Part shown: positions 26,053 to 33,497 of the stretch, in pieces | Position numbering within the stretch: the first letter of the stretch is position 1 | How the letters are laid out: every line of letters starts with the position of its first letter | NCBI GenBank assembly: GCA_964551995.1 | Contig: CAZKFD010000011.1 | Location: 186,001 to 250,000, forward strand | Length of the DNA: 64,000 bases | Source: DATKJS01 sp964551995 | GTDB taxonomy: Bacteria > Acidobacteriota > Aminicenantia > Aminicenantales > Saccharicenantaceae | Direction: 5' to 3' | Made by a program: the position numbers and the translations under genes | The notes under the pieces: generated by a model | What the model saw: the letters and a program-made list of their open reading frames with translations, nothing else | Told to the model about the DNA's origin: nothing | Database searches by the model: none

Positions 26053-26127
26053 CAGGGAGGAGCGTAGATTAACATGCCTGGCGTGTCGGGGTCAAACCGC
26101 ACGCGCCGGCACGATAGCCCGGCGGCT

Positions 26128-26156
26128 TTGAACTTCAAGGCGGGATTCTGTAAAAT
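26128..26156 (+). promoter_or_regulatory. Predicted sigma-70 promoter for PlsC-like gene
   Basis: TTGAAC (26128-26133), a 17-nt spacer and TAAAAT (26151-26156) on the plus strand. The ATG is at 26170, only 13 nt after the -10, so the leader would be about 7 nt. Confidence 0.55.
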
Positions 26157-26169
26157 AAGGCCGCTCGCC

Positions 26170-26928
26170 ATGGAGACCTACGAGAAGGAGCTGGCGCGGA
26201 TCGAAAAGGTCGTCCGCTTCCTCTCGCGCCTGCTGCTTTTCCCCAAAAAGCTCGAAGTCCGCGGTGCCGAGAACTTCGTCAGGGATGGCCCCACCATCAT
26301 CACCGGCAACCACATCGGAAGTTACAAGGACGTGGCCGTCCTGTTCCTCGTCAGGCAAAGGATGATCTATTTCGTCGCCAACAAGATGATCTTCGACCGG
26401 GCCGATGCGAGCGACCTCGTCCTCAAGCACCTTCACCGGCACATGGGCAAGATCGGCGGGTTCGTCCATATTCTCCTGAACCCCTTCTATTCTTTCATGG
26501 TCGAGTTCGTCTCCGGCCACATCGCCAAGGTCGGGACGATCCCCGTCGACATGTACGGTAGACGCACCGACGCCATTCTCAAATGCCAGGAATATCTTCA
26601 GAAGGGCCGGGCCATCATCGCCCTGCAGGGCCGGGGACGGGTCGACCCCGGCGACCCGAATCCCTACATCAAGAGCTTCCGGAGGGGCGTGGCGATCATG
26701 GCGTATAATCTTCACAAGGATCAGGGCCTCTCCGTTCCAGTGACGCCCCTCTCGATTTTCGGGACTCACGGCCTGTGGGGCGTGCCGGGACGGATCCGTG
26801 TCAATGTCGGCGAACCGATGTACGTCAAGGAATATTGGGGGGGGACGGAGCACGACGTCGTCGGGAGGTTCCGGGCGGCCCTGCAGCAATCCGTCTCCCG
26901 GCTTCTGCTCGAAAGCCTGAAGTGGTGA
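26170..26928 (+). CDS. Lysophospholipid acyltransferase-like protein (PlsC family)
   Basis: Predicted membrane-associated acyltransferase, 252 aa from ATG 26170. The catalytic H-x4-D motif is NHIGSYKD (about residues 41-48). Downstream come the glycerol-phosphate-binding style block AIIALQGRGRV, where the usual FPEG is replaced by LQGR, and TPLSIFGTHG. There is no long signal peptide. It is followed 30 nt later by the POT transporter. The altered second motif means the acyl acceptor may differ from lysophosphatidate. Confidence 0.8.
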   Translation: METYEKELARIEKVVRFLSRLLLFPKKLEVRGAENFVRDGPTIITGNHIGSYKDVAVLFLVRQRMIYFVANKMIFDRADASDLVLKHLHRHMGKIGGFVHILLNPFYSFMVEFVSGHIAKVGTIPVDMYGRRTDAILKCQEYLQKGRAIIALQGRGRVDPGDPNPYIKSFRRGVAIMAYNLHKDQGLSVPVTPLSIFGTHGLWGVPGRIRVNVGEPMYVKEYWGGTEHDVVGRFRAALQQSVSRLLLESLKW

Positions 26929-26957
26929 GCATTCTCCCTCCTCGAAGGCGGTGAATC

Positions 26958-28640
26958 ATGTTCAAAGGACATCCCAGGGCCCTGTTCGTCATGTTCCTGG
27001 CCAACATGGGCGAGCGTTTCGGCTTCTATACGATGGTCAGCATCTTCGTCCTTTTCCTGCAGGCGAAATACGGCATGACGGCCGGAGCCTCGGGCTTCGT
27101 CTACAGCACGTTCATGTTCGGCGTGTACTTTTTCCCCCTCCTGGGCGGCTTCCTCGCGGACAGAGTTCTGGGCTACGGCCGGACGGTGAGCATCGGCTTC
27201 GTGACCATGTTCCTCGGGTATATCCTGCTGGCCCTGCGCTCGGCCATCGGGTCCGGGTTCGGCCTCGTCATCGCCGCCCTGGCCGTCATCGCCCTGGGAA
27301 CGGGCCTATTCAAGGGGAACCTTCAGGCCCTTGTCGGCAACCTCTACGACGAGCCCCGGTACAGCTCGCTCCGCGACCGGGCCTTCAATATCTTCTACAT
27401 GGGCATCAACATTGGGGCCATGTTCGCCCCGACCGCCTCCGAGAAGGTCAGCAACTGGATCCTCGGCGCATCGCACTATTCCTACGACGCGCGGATCCCG
27501 GCCCTGGCCCACGCGTTCCTCAAGGGGACGGCGGCCGACGCCAAGGATCTGCTGGCCGTCGCTCGGGCCCAGGATCCCGGCGTGACGCTGGCGACCCTGA
27601 AGGCCTTCTCCGAGAACTATCTCAACGCCCTCAGCAAATCCTATCATTACGGCTTCGGTGTCGCCTGCATCAGCCTGATCGTTTCCATGGCCGTTTTCTG
27701 GGCCTTCCGAAAATCCTACCGGCACGCCGACCTCAGCGAGACGCAGAAGGCCCGGTCGGAGGCCCACAGGGGGCAGATGGCCGAGCTCACGCCGCAGGAG
27801 ACGAAACAGCGCCTCGCCGCCCTGGGCCTGGTCTTCTTCGTCGTCATCTTCTTCTGGATGGCCTTCCAGCAGAGCGCGGTGACCATGATGTTCTTCGCGA
27901 GGGATTACACGGTGCCGAGCGTCGGCCGGCTCACGAACCTCTGGTTCGACCTGGCCGGCCTCCTGCCCCTCTTCCTGTCCGTGGCCGGCCTGGTCTTCCT
28001 GTTGAAGAAGCGATCCGGGCCGGCGGCGCGCCTCCTCGGCGGGCTGGGCTTTGTGGTTTTCGGGGGTCTGGCGTATCTGAGGTTTTGCGGCTACCCCGCG
28101 GCCAACCCCTTCCAGCCCCAGCGCTTCCAGCACTTCAATCCCTTCTTCATCGTCGCCCTGACGCCGGTCATCATCTGGCTTTTCGCCTCCCTTCACCGCA
28201 GGGGAAAGGAGCCGTCCTCGCCGCGTAAGATCGGCTTCGGCATGATCCTGACGGCGGTGGCTTTTTCCGTCCTCGCCGTCGGGTCGCTCGGGCTGCCGAG
28301 CCCGCGGTCCCTCGGCGGCCTGGTGGCTCCGGCTGCGAGCCAGGTCTCGGTCTACTGGCTGATCTCGACCTACTTCCTGATTACGATCGCCGAGCTGTTC
28401 CTGAGCCCCATCGGCATCTCGTTCGTCTCCAAAGTCGCCCCGCCCAAGTACAAGGGCCTCATGCAGGGCGGCTGGTTCGCGTCGACGGCCGTCGGCATCC
28501 AGCTCGTCGGCGTCGGCGCCTACCTTTGGATGCGGATCCCGCTCTGGACGCTCTGGATGATCCTCGTTGTCGCCTGCCTGCTTTCGGCCGGCTTCATGTT
28601 CGCCGTCATGAAGCGGCTCGAAAAGGCCGCCGGCGTTTGA
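26958..28640 (+). CDS. POT/PTR family proton-dependent oligopeptide transporter
   Basis: Inner-membrane di/tripeptide:proton symporter of the MFS, 560 aa with 12-14 predicted helices. The N-terminus shows the POT signature (ANMGERFGFYTM, an ExxER-like coupling motif), then FLGYILLALRS and FNIFYMGINIGAMFAP in helix 4/5. A long hydrophilic linker separates the two halves, and SPIGISFVSKVAPPKYKG marks helix 10. GGCGG precedes the ATG by about 7 nt. It shares a transcript with the PlsC-like gene. With IadA, OPT and M29 elsewhere in the window it fits growth on peptides. Confidence 0.93.
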   Translation: MFKGHPRALFVMFLANMGERFGFYTMVSIFVLFLQAKYGMTAGASGFVYSTFMFGVYFFPLLGGFLADRVLGYGRTVSIGFVTMFLGYILLALRSAIGSGFGLVIAALAVIALGTGLFKGNLQALVGNLYDEPRYSSLRDRAFNIFYMGINIGAMFAPTASEKVSNWILGASHYSYDARIPALAHAFLKGTAADAKDLLAVARAQDPGVTLATLKAFSENYLNALSKSYHYGFGVACISLIVSMAVFWAFRKSYRHADLSETQKARSEAHRGQMAELTPQETKQRLAALGLVFFVVIFFWMAFQQSAVTMMFFARDYTVPSVGRLTNLWFDLAGLLPLFLSVAGLVFLLKKRSGPAARLLGGLGFVVFGGLAYLRFCGYPAANPFQPQRFQHFNPFFIVALTPVIIWLFASLHRRGKEPSSPRKIGFGMILTAVAFSVLAVGSLGLPSPRSLGGLVAPAASQVSVYWLISTYFLITIAELFLSPIGISFVSKVAPPKYKGLMQGGWFASTAVGIQLVGVGAYLWMRIPLWTLWMILVVACLLSAGFMFAVMKRLEKAAGV

Positions 28641-28702
28641 CCCGGGCGGGCCGCGGAAACCTTCCGGCCCTGGAATCCGTATAACAGGACGTGAGTTCAA
28701 GC

Positions 28703-28825
28703 CTTGCTCGGGATTATCATCGGCGCGGCAACGAAGGACATCGCCGTCTGGCTTTCGGTGGGGGTCGGCTGCGTGCTGGCCGTCGAAGCCGGGATAGGCG
28801 CCGTGCTGGACAGTCGGAGAAAGTG
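28703..28825 (+). other. Possible 40-residue hydrophobic peptide or membrane-protein remnant
   Basis: A frame opening at TTG 28703 after an in-frame stop encodes about 40 residues with a single hydrophobic segment (TKDIAVWLSVGVGCVLAVEA) and a charged tail ending SRRK. The ribosome-binding site is weak. It could be a tiny membrane peptide or the C-terminal scrap of a deleted membrane protein. It is adjacent to the second remnant below. Confidence 0.3.
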
Positions 28826-29058
28826 ATCCTGAGATAAGCCGCCCCCAGGTCGCCTACGCCTCTGACTACGCTTTTGAAAAGAACGGCATCCGATTCCCCA
28901 GCGCCACAAGCACGGTCAAATCGTATCTTGGCGATATTCGCCTGGGGGATCTGACGCTCTCCAAGACGGGTGTCGTCTACAAAGACGGCAGGTTCTTCCA
29001 GGCGCAGACAGAAGTCAAGTCCCGATCGCTGGGACCGTCAGACCTCAGGAGACGATAA
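28798..29058 (+). pseudogene. Orphan C-terminal gene fragment
   Basis: Frame without a start codon that reads, from about 28849, as a plausible soluble C-terminus (SDYAFEKNGIRFPSATS, then STVKSYLGDIRLGDLTLSK) and ends with TAA at 29056-29058. It overlaps the 3' end of the NuoF-like gene tail-to-tail. Composition is coding-like, with alternating polar and hydrophobic residues. The 5' part is missing after a stop at 28795-28797. I do not recognise the family; it resembles the end of an outer-membrane or lipoprotein-type protein. Confidence 0.4.
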
Positions 29059-30907
29059 TGATGGCCTCGCCGGCGACGGCGTCGAACCGGCAGACTTCAA
29101 AGCACGAACGGCACTTGATGCACTTGCTTTGGTCAAGATTGTGAGGCTGGGACCTCGGCCCCGTAATGGCTCCCGTAGGGCACACCTTGACGCACATCCG
29201 GCAGCCCGTGCACCGCTCGGGGATGATGCGGAAGGTGATCAACTCGCGGCAAACGGCCGCCGGGCAGCGTTTGTCCACGACGTGGGCGATGAATTCGGAG
29301 CGGAAATACCGCAATGCGGTCAAGACCGGGAGGGGAGCCGTCTGTCCCAGGCCGCAGAGCGAGCTATTCCTCACGATATTCGCGAGCTTCTCCAGCCGGG
29401 TCAAGTCCTCTTCGCTGGCTTTCCCGGAAGCGATCTTGTCGAGGAGGCCGACCATGTGCCGCGTGCCGACCCGGCAAGCGACGCACTTGCCGCACGATTC
29501 GCCCTGGACGAACGACAGGAAGACGCGCGACGTGTCAACCAGGCAGGTGTCTTCGTCCATAACCAGAATCCCGCTCGAGCCCATGATTGTGCCCGCGGCG
29601 CGCAGGGAGTCGAAGTCGAGCGGCGTTTCGATCTTGCTGCCCGGCAGGAACCCTCCCGACGGCCCGCCCGTTTGAACGGCCTTGAGCGCTTTCTTTCCCG
29701 TAATGCCGCCGCCGATCTCATAGATCAGGCTCGAAAGCGCAGTCCCCATGGGCACTTCCACGATCCCGGAGTTGGCGATCTTCCCCGTCAAAGCGAAGAC
29801 GGCTGTTCCCCGGCTCGTTTCCACGCCTGTGGAAGAGAATCCGTCTGCCCCGTCGGCGATGATCGAGGGGACACAGGCCAGAGTCTTGACGTTGTCGATG
29901 ATGGTCGGTCTCCCCCAAAGCCCCTTTTCTGCGGGAAACGGTGGCCGGGGCTGGGGCATGCTCCTCGAGCCCTCGAGGGAGCCCAGGAGGGCGGTCTCCT
30001 CGCCGGAGACGAACGTCCCGCCGCCTTCGAAAATTTCGGCGTCGAAATCGAAGCTCGAATCGAGAAGACCTTTCCCGAGATATTTCTTTTCGAGGGCCTG
30101 CTCGAGGGCAATGCGGGTCCGCCGCGCGGCCAAGGAGTATTCTGCGCGGCAGTAAATATATCCCTGGCCAGCGCCCACAGCGTAGCCGAGGAGAGCGAGC
30201 CCTTCGATGACCGTGTGGGGGTCCGCTTCGAGCAGGCTGCGGTCCATGAAGGCGCCGGGGGAGCTCTCGTTGGCGTTGCAGATGACGTACTTCTCGTCCC
30301 CCGGCTGCCGGCGACAGACGTCCCACTTGTACCAAGTGGGGAATCCAGCCCCGCCTCTCCCGCGGAGGCCGGACCGCTTGACCTCATTGACGACTTCCTC
30401 CGGCGTCATCGATGAGACGGCCTTCCGCAGAGCCCGGTAGCCGCCCCGGGCCTCATAGTCCGCGATCCTCTCCGGATTGATCAGGCCGCAGTTGCGGAGG
30501 ATGATCCTCTTCTGCTTCTTGTAAAAGACGATGTCCCCGTAGCGCGGGACGATCTCTTTCGTGACCGGGTGGCGATAGAACAGTCGCTCAACGGGCGCTC
30601 CTCCGAGGAGATGGGACTCGGCGATATCCTTGGCGTCCCCGGGCTTAACCCGGCAATAGAAGATCCCCTCAGGCTCGACGACGACGATCGGGCCGATCTG
30701 GCAGAATCCGTGACACCCGGTGAAACTGACTTCGACCTTGTCCCGGAGGCCCAGCCTTCCGACCTCATCCTCCAGGGCGGCCCTGATCTCGGCTGAACTG
30801 GAGGACAGGCAGGCGGTACTCTCACAGACGAGGACTTTCGTTTTATCCACGGCGGGCTTCTCCCTCGAAGCGCCTCCTTTCCCGGACTTCGGCCGGGCGG
30901 CGCTCAT
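29045..30907 (-). CDS. NuoF/HydB-like NADH-binding flavoprotein with extra ferredoxin domains
   Basis: NADH-oxidising FMN/Fe-S subunit, 620 aa, starting at ATG 30907, which overlaps the NuoE stop as ATGA. Domain order: thioredoxin-like [2Fe-2S] domain (Cys 28, 33, 65, 69), NuoF core with GLRGRGGAGFPTWYKW (FMN/NADH, about 180-195) and NESSPGAFMDR, SLBB, the [4Fe-4S] site ESCGKCVACR, and a C-terminal 2[4Fe-4S] ferredoxin (CTGCRMC and CIKCRSC). This is the architecture of HydB in trimeric bifurcating hydrogenases and of NADH-linked bifurcating dehydrogenases, not of respiratory NuoF. Last gene of the operon. Confidence 0.94.
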   Translation of the reverse strand: MSAARPKSGKGGASREKPAVDKTKVLVCESTACLSSSSAEIRAALEDEVGRLGLRDKVEVSFTGCHGFCQIGPIVVVEPEGIFYCRVKPGDAKDIAESHLLGGAPVERLFYRHPVTKEIVPRYGDIVFYKKQKRIILRNCGLINPERIADYEARGGYRALRKAVSSMTPEEVVNEVKRSGLRGRGGAGFPTWYKWDVCRRQPGDEKYVICNANESSPGAFMDRSLLEADPHTVIEGLALLGYAVGAGQGYIYCRAEYSLAARRTRIALEQALEKKYLGKGLLDSSFDFDAEIFEGGGTFVSGEETALLGSLEGSRSMPQPRPPFPAEKGLWGRPTIIDNVKTLACVPSIIADGADGFSSTGVETSRGTAVFALTGKIANSGIVEVPMGTALSSLIYEIGGGITGKKALKAVQTGGPSGGFLPGSKIETPLDFDSLRAAGTIMGSSGILVMDEDTCLVDTSRVFLSFVQGESCGKCVACRVGTRHMVGLLDKIASGKASEEDLTRLEKLANIVRNSSLCGLGQTAPLPVLTALRYFRSEFIAHVVDKRCPAAVCRELITFRIIPERCTGCRMCVKVCPTGAITGPRSQPHNLDQSKCIKCRSCFEVCRFDAVAGEAIIIVS

Positions 30908-31374
30908 TGTTTCTCCTCCGAAGGATCGAGAGATTCGACGAGTTGCATAAACGTCACCCGATTCATCCGCCCATGAATCTCGTTGTTTACGACGACGACG
31001 GGGGACATGGCACAGCAGCCCAGGCAACCGATCCCCTCCAGGCTGAGCATTCCGTTCGGCGAAGTCTGGCCGTGGAGAAGGTTCCTTTCGAGCTTCATGG
31101 CTTCCATGAAGTTCTGAGCTCCGCCGACATGACAGGCGTTGCCTAGGCAGACCTGGATGTGGTATTTCCCGGGAGGTGCAAAACGGAACTGCGGGTAGAA
31201 CGTGGCTACGCCGTAGATCTCATTCTCGGACATCCGAAGCTTCCGCGACAGAGATTCGATGGATTCTTGGGAAAGATACCTTTCGGCGTCATGGATCTTC
31301 TTGAGAAGAGGAAGCAGGCTCCTCCTCCTTTCGCGGATGTCCGTCCGGGTGAAATGGGAGGCTGCGCCCGACAT
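30904..31374 (-). CDS. NuoE/HydC-like [2Fe-2S] subunit
   Basis: Small thioredoxin-fold ferredoxin subunit, 156 aa, partner of the NuoF-like protein. The four cysteine ligands are in VCLGNACHVGG (C-x4-C) and GCLGCCAMSP (C-x3-C), the NuoE arrangement. The N-terminal helical bundle (SRKLRMSENEIYGVATFYPQF) is typical. It lies 2 nt after the hydrogenase-like gene's stop and overlaps nuoF by 4 nt, indicating stoichiometric translation. Confidence 0.94.
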   Translation of the reverse strand: MSGAASHFTRTDIRERRRSLLPLLKKIHDAERYLSQESIESLSRKLRMSENEIYGVATFYPQFRFAPPGKYHIQVCLGNACHVGGAQNFMEAMKLERNLLHGQTSPNGMLSLEGIGCLGCCAMSPVVVVNNEIHGRMNRVTFMQLVESLDPSEEKQ

Positions 31375-31375
31375 G

Positions 31376-32722
31376 TCATCCTCCTCTCGAGGACGATTTT
31401 TTCGATTCCGGGGGGACGGGCTCGGGGCGCCCCTTTCGATAATAGATGTCCCTCAGGCTTTCGATTCGGCCGGGAGAGAGAAACACGCAATCCGCGATCT
31501 TGGCTCTCGCATGGGCCACATCGCCCGCATGGCTCCGGCAGGTCGGCGCCCCGCAGAGCCCGCAGTTCAGCCCCGCGAGGGACCTCAGCAGCTCGGCTGT
31601 CCGATTTTTCCTGGCGACCCTCTCGCGCAGGTCAACTTCTTTTCCCTCGATGTCTCGTGGTCTTAAGGGGGCCCTCAACGAGAAATCCTCGGAGGCGCGT
31701 CGCCGCCCGACCTCCCTGATGAACTGGCGAGACGGGCGAGGCAGGCTCGAAATCAACTGGAGATTCCGGCTGCGGGCGACGTAGAGGTTCTCGACCGTGA
31801 GATTGCCGCCGATGCACCCTCCCTGGCAGGCGTGGCACTCCAGGAAATCGATGTTGCGGATTTTTCCCTTCTCGATGTCGCCGAAGACCTTGATGATGTC
31901 GGAGAGGCCCTGGAGGGGAAGGTAATGCTCTTTGGAGAGGTTCGGGAATTCGCCTTCCGGTGCGCCCCAGTGGAACCATTCGCTGGAGCCCGTCGCATTC
32001 GCCGCGCATTCGTCTTTCTCGGGGTTCCGGCGCAGGATGGCCAGGAGATCGTTGTAGATCTGGGAAATGCCGACGGCTCCGTCCAGGTAGCTTCCGGCGC
32101 CTTCCGCCGGCTCAAGGATCGAGATCGTCTTCGCCTGGCACGGCGTGATATAGATAGCGGCAATGTCCTCCGGCTTCAGGCCCAGCTTCTGCGAATACCG
32201 GCGCTTCACCTCGCGTCCCGCGATCTCCCGCGGCGATTCAATGCGGATCAGCTGGTCGACGAGGCTAGGATAAGCGACCTGGACGAGGCGCACGACGACC
32301 GGGCACGAGTTGGAGATCAGGGGAAACGGGCCGGGCCACTTTCTCACGTCATCGCGGATGGCCAAATTGACGAGCTCGAGATCCACCGCATATTCCCAGA
32401 CGGCATCGAAGCCGAGACCCAAGAGGGCCTGGTTCACGCGCCCCGGCCTCTCCATCAACGAGAATTGGGTGTAGAGAGCCGGGGAGGCCACGGCGACTTT
32501 GAACTTAAACCTGTCCAACTCCGCGAAGCTGATCGTAGTCGCCGAGATGGCGCCCGACGGACAGACCCCGAGGCAGGAACCGCAATCGATGCAGAGCTCA
32601 GAAATGACTGTCGCCTTGCCCTTTTTCACCCTGATGGCCTGCGTCGGGCAGGTACGCATGCAGGCCATCCGGCCCTCGCATTTCTCGGCGTCGATCCGGA
32701 AACCGTGTTTCAGCTCATTCAT
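31376..32722 (-). CDS. [FeFe]-hydrogenase-like sensory Fe-S protein with C-terminal Fe-S domain
   Basis: Protein of 448 aa: N-terminal 2[4Fe-4S] ferredoxin, [FeFe]-hydrogenase large-subunit-like domain, and a C-terminal four-Cys domain (C387, C390, C395, C412; CGLCGAPTC). The H-cluster motifs are degenerate. Canonical TSCCP reads SNSCP (136-141), so the proton-relay Cys is Ser139 while cluster ligand C140 stays. PCxxK is kept (C195, K198) but the following Glu is lost. ECHACQGGC (295-303) keeps C299 and C303 with His297 in place of Met. The first ferredoxin motif has Arg18 where a Cys ligand is expected. This fits a sensory group C/D relative rather than a turnover enzyme. It overlaps the RsbW-like gene by 8 nt. 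Confidence 0.85.
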   Translation of the reverse strand: MNELKHGFRIDAEKCEGRMACMRTCPTQAIRVKKGKATVISELCIDCGSCLGVCPSGAISATTISFAELDRFKFKVAVASPALYTQFSLMERPGRVNQALLGLGFDAVWEYAVDLELVNLAIRDDVRKWPGPFPLISNSCPVVVRLVQVAYPSLVDQLIRIESPREIAGREVKRRYSQKLGLKPEDIAAIYITPCQAKTISILEPAEGAGSYLDGAVGISQIYNDLLAILRRNPEKDECAANATGSSEWFHWGAPEGEFPNLSKEHYLPLQGLSDIIKVFGDIEKGKIRNIDFLECHACQGGCIGGNLTVENLYVARSRNLQLISSLPRPSRQFIREVGRRRASEDFSLRAPLRPRDIEGKEVDLRERVARKNRTAELLRSLAGLNCGLCGAPTCRSHAGDVAHARAKIADCVFLSPGRIESLRDIYYRKGRPEPVPPESKKSSSRGG

Positions 32723-33155
32723 GGGCGTTCAGCCTGATCCTGGCGATGACAGATGTGCCTTTCCCGACCTCCGTTTCGATCCGCAGCTCGTCGGAATTTT
32801 TTTTCATGTTCGGGAGTCCCATCCCGAAACCGAATCCGAGTTCCCTCATCTCGTCCGTGGCCGTGGTATACCCTTCTTGGAAGGCCAGCTCGAGGTCCGG
32901 GATTCCCGGGCCTTCGTCCCGGACGATCAAGTCCACGGCATCCTCCGTGAGAATGAACGTCAGCGTCCCTTTCCAGGCGTACATGACCACATTCATTTCC
33001 GCTTCGAAGGCCACGATCACGGCTCGGCGGATATCCGGCGCGCTGATGCCAAGGTCCAGGAGGACGGACTTGATCTCGCCGGAGATCTCCCCGCCCCGGT
33101 CGAAATTCCCTCCCTGGATCTCGTAGGATTCCCGCATCAGCTCGGCGGCCATCAA
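32715..33155 (-). CDS. RsbW/anti-sigma-type GHKL ATPase
   Basis: Small histidine-kinase-like ATPase of 146 aa without a dimerisation or sensor domain. The N-box region (AFEAEMNVVMYAW) and G1 box (VRDEGPGIPD) are clear, with G2 in GFGMGLPNM. Such proteins act as serine kinases or anti-sigma factors (RsbW/RsbT/SpoIIAB-like). Its overlap with DRTGG and hydrogenase-like sensor genes on both sides (4 and 8 nt) argues that it transmits the redox state seen by them. Partner sigma or anti-anti-sigma factors are not in this window. Confidence 0.88.
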   Translation of the reverse strand: MMAAELMRESYEIQGGNFDRGGEISGEIKSVLLDLGISAPDIRRAVIVAFEAEMNVVMYAWKGTLTFILTEDAVDLIVRDEGPGIPDLELAFQEGYTTATDEMRELGFGFGMGLPNMKKNSDELRIETEVGKGTSVIARIRLNAHE

Positions 33156-33496
33156 GAAACACCTTTGAGCCCCTTGCTCGCGAGAAGGGCGCAGATGTCG
33201 AACATAATCATCCGGGTTACGAGGACCGGGATCTTTTTGTTCCTGGCGTACTCGATCACCCTGTTATCGGGCCTCTTCCCGCGGCAGTAGAGGACGGCGC
33301 AGCATCCGGCGAAATCGGCCGTCCGGATGGATTGAATGTTGGTCAGCCCGGTGACCATCAGTTCCTTGGATTTGGCGAAGGCCAGGATTTCGCTCATGCC
33401 GTCCGACGCCACGACCTGCTGGACATCGATGGAGAGGCTATCATCCCCAGCGAGGACTTCACATTGGAGAAGGTCTCTGATCTCGCGCAGCTTCAT
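33152..33496 (-). CDS. DRTGG-domain protein (second copy)
   Basis: Single-domain DRTGG protein, 114 aa, with the pattern MKLREIRDLLQCEVLAG, DVQQVVASDGMSEILA, LMVTGLTNIQSIRTA and AVLYCRGKRPD. The fold is known mainly as a regulatory domain next to CBS or phosphotransacetylase domains. It overlaps the ATPase gene by 4 nt and begins 1 nt after the NfnB-like stop, so it is embedded between catalytic and signalling genes. A related DRTGG protein is at 38314-38640. Ligand unknown. Confidence 0.82.
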   Translation of the reverse strand: MKLREIRDLLQCEVLAGDDSLSIDVQQVVASDGMSEILAFAKSKELMVTGLTNIQSIRTADFAGCCAVLYCRGKRPDNRVIEYARNKKIPVLVTRMIMFDICALLASKGLKGVS

Positions 33497-33497
33497 G

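Noticed and set aside
31376..32722. Catalytic [FeFe]-hydrogenase HydA
   Set aside because: Proton-relay Cys, the L2 Glu and L3 Met are replaced; a sensory relative is a better reading.
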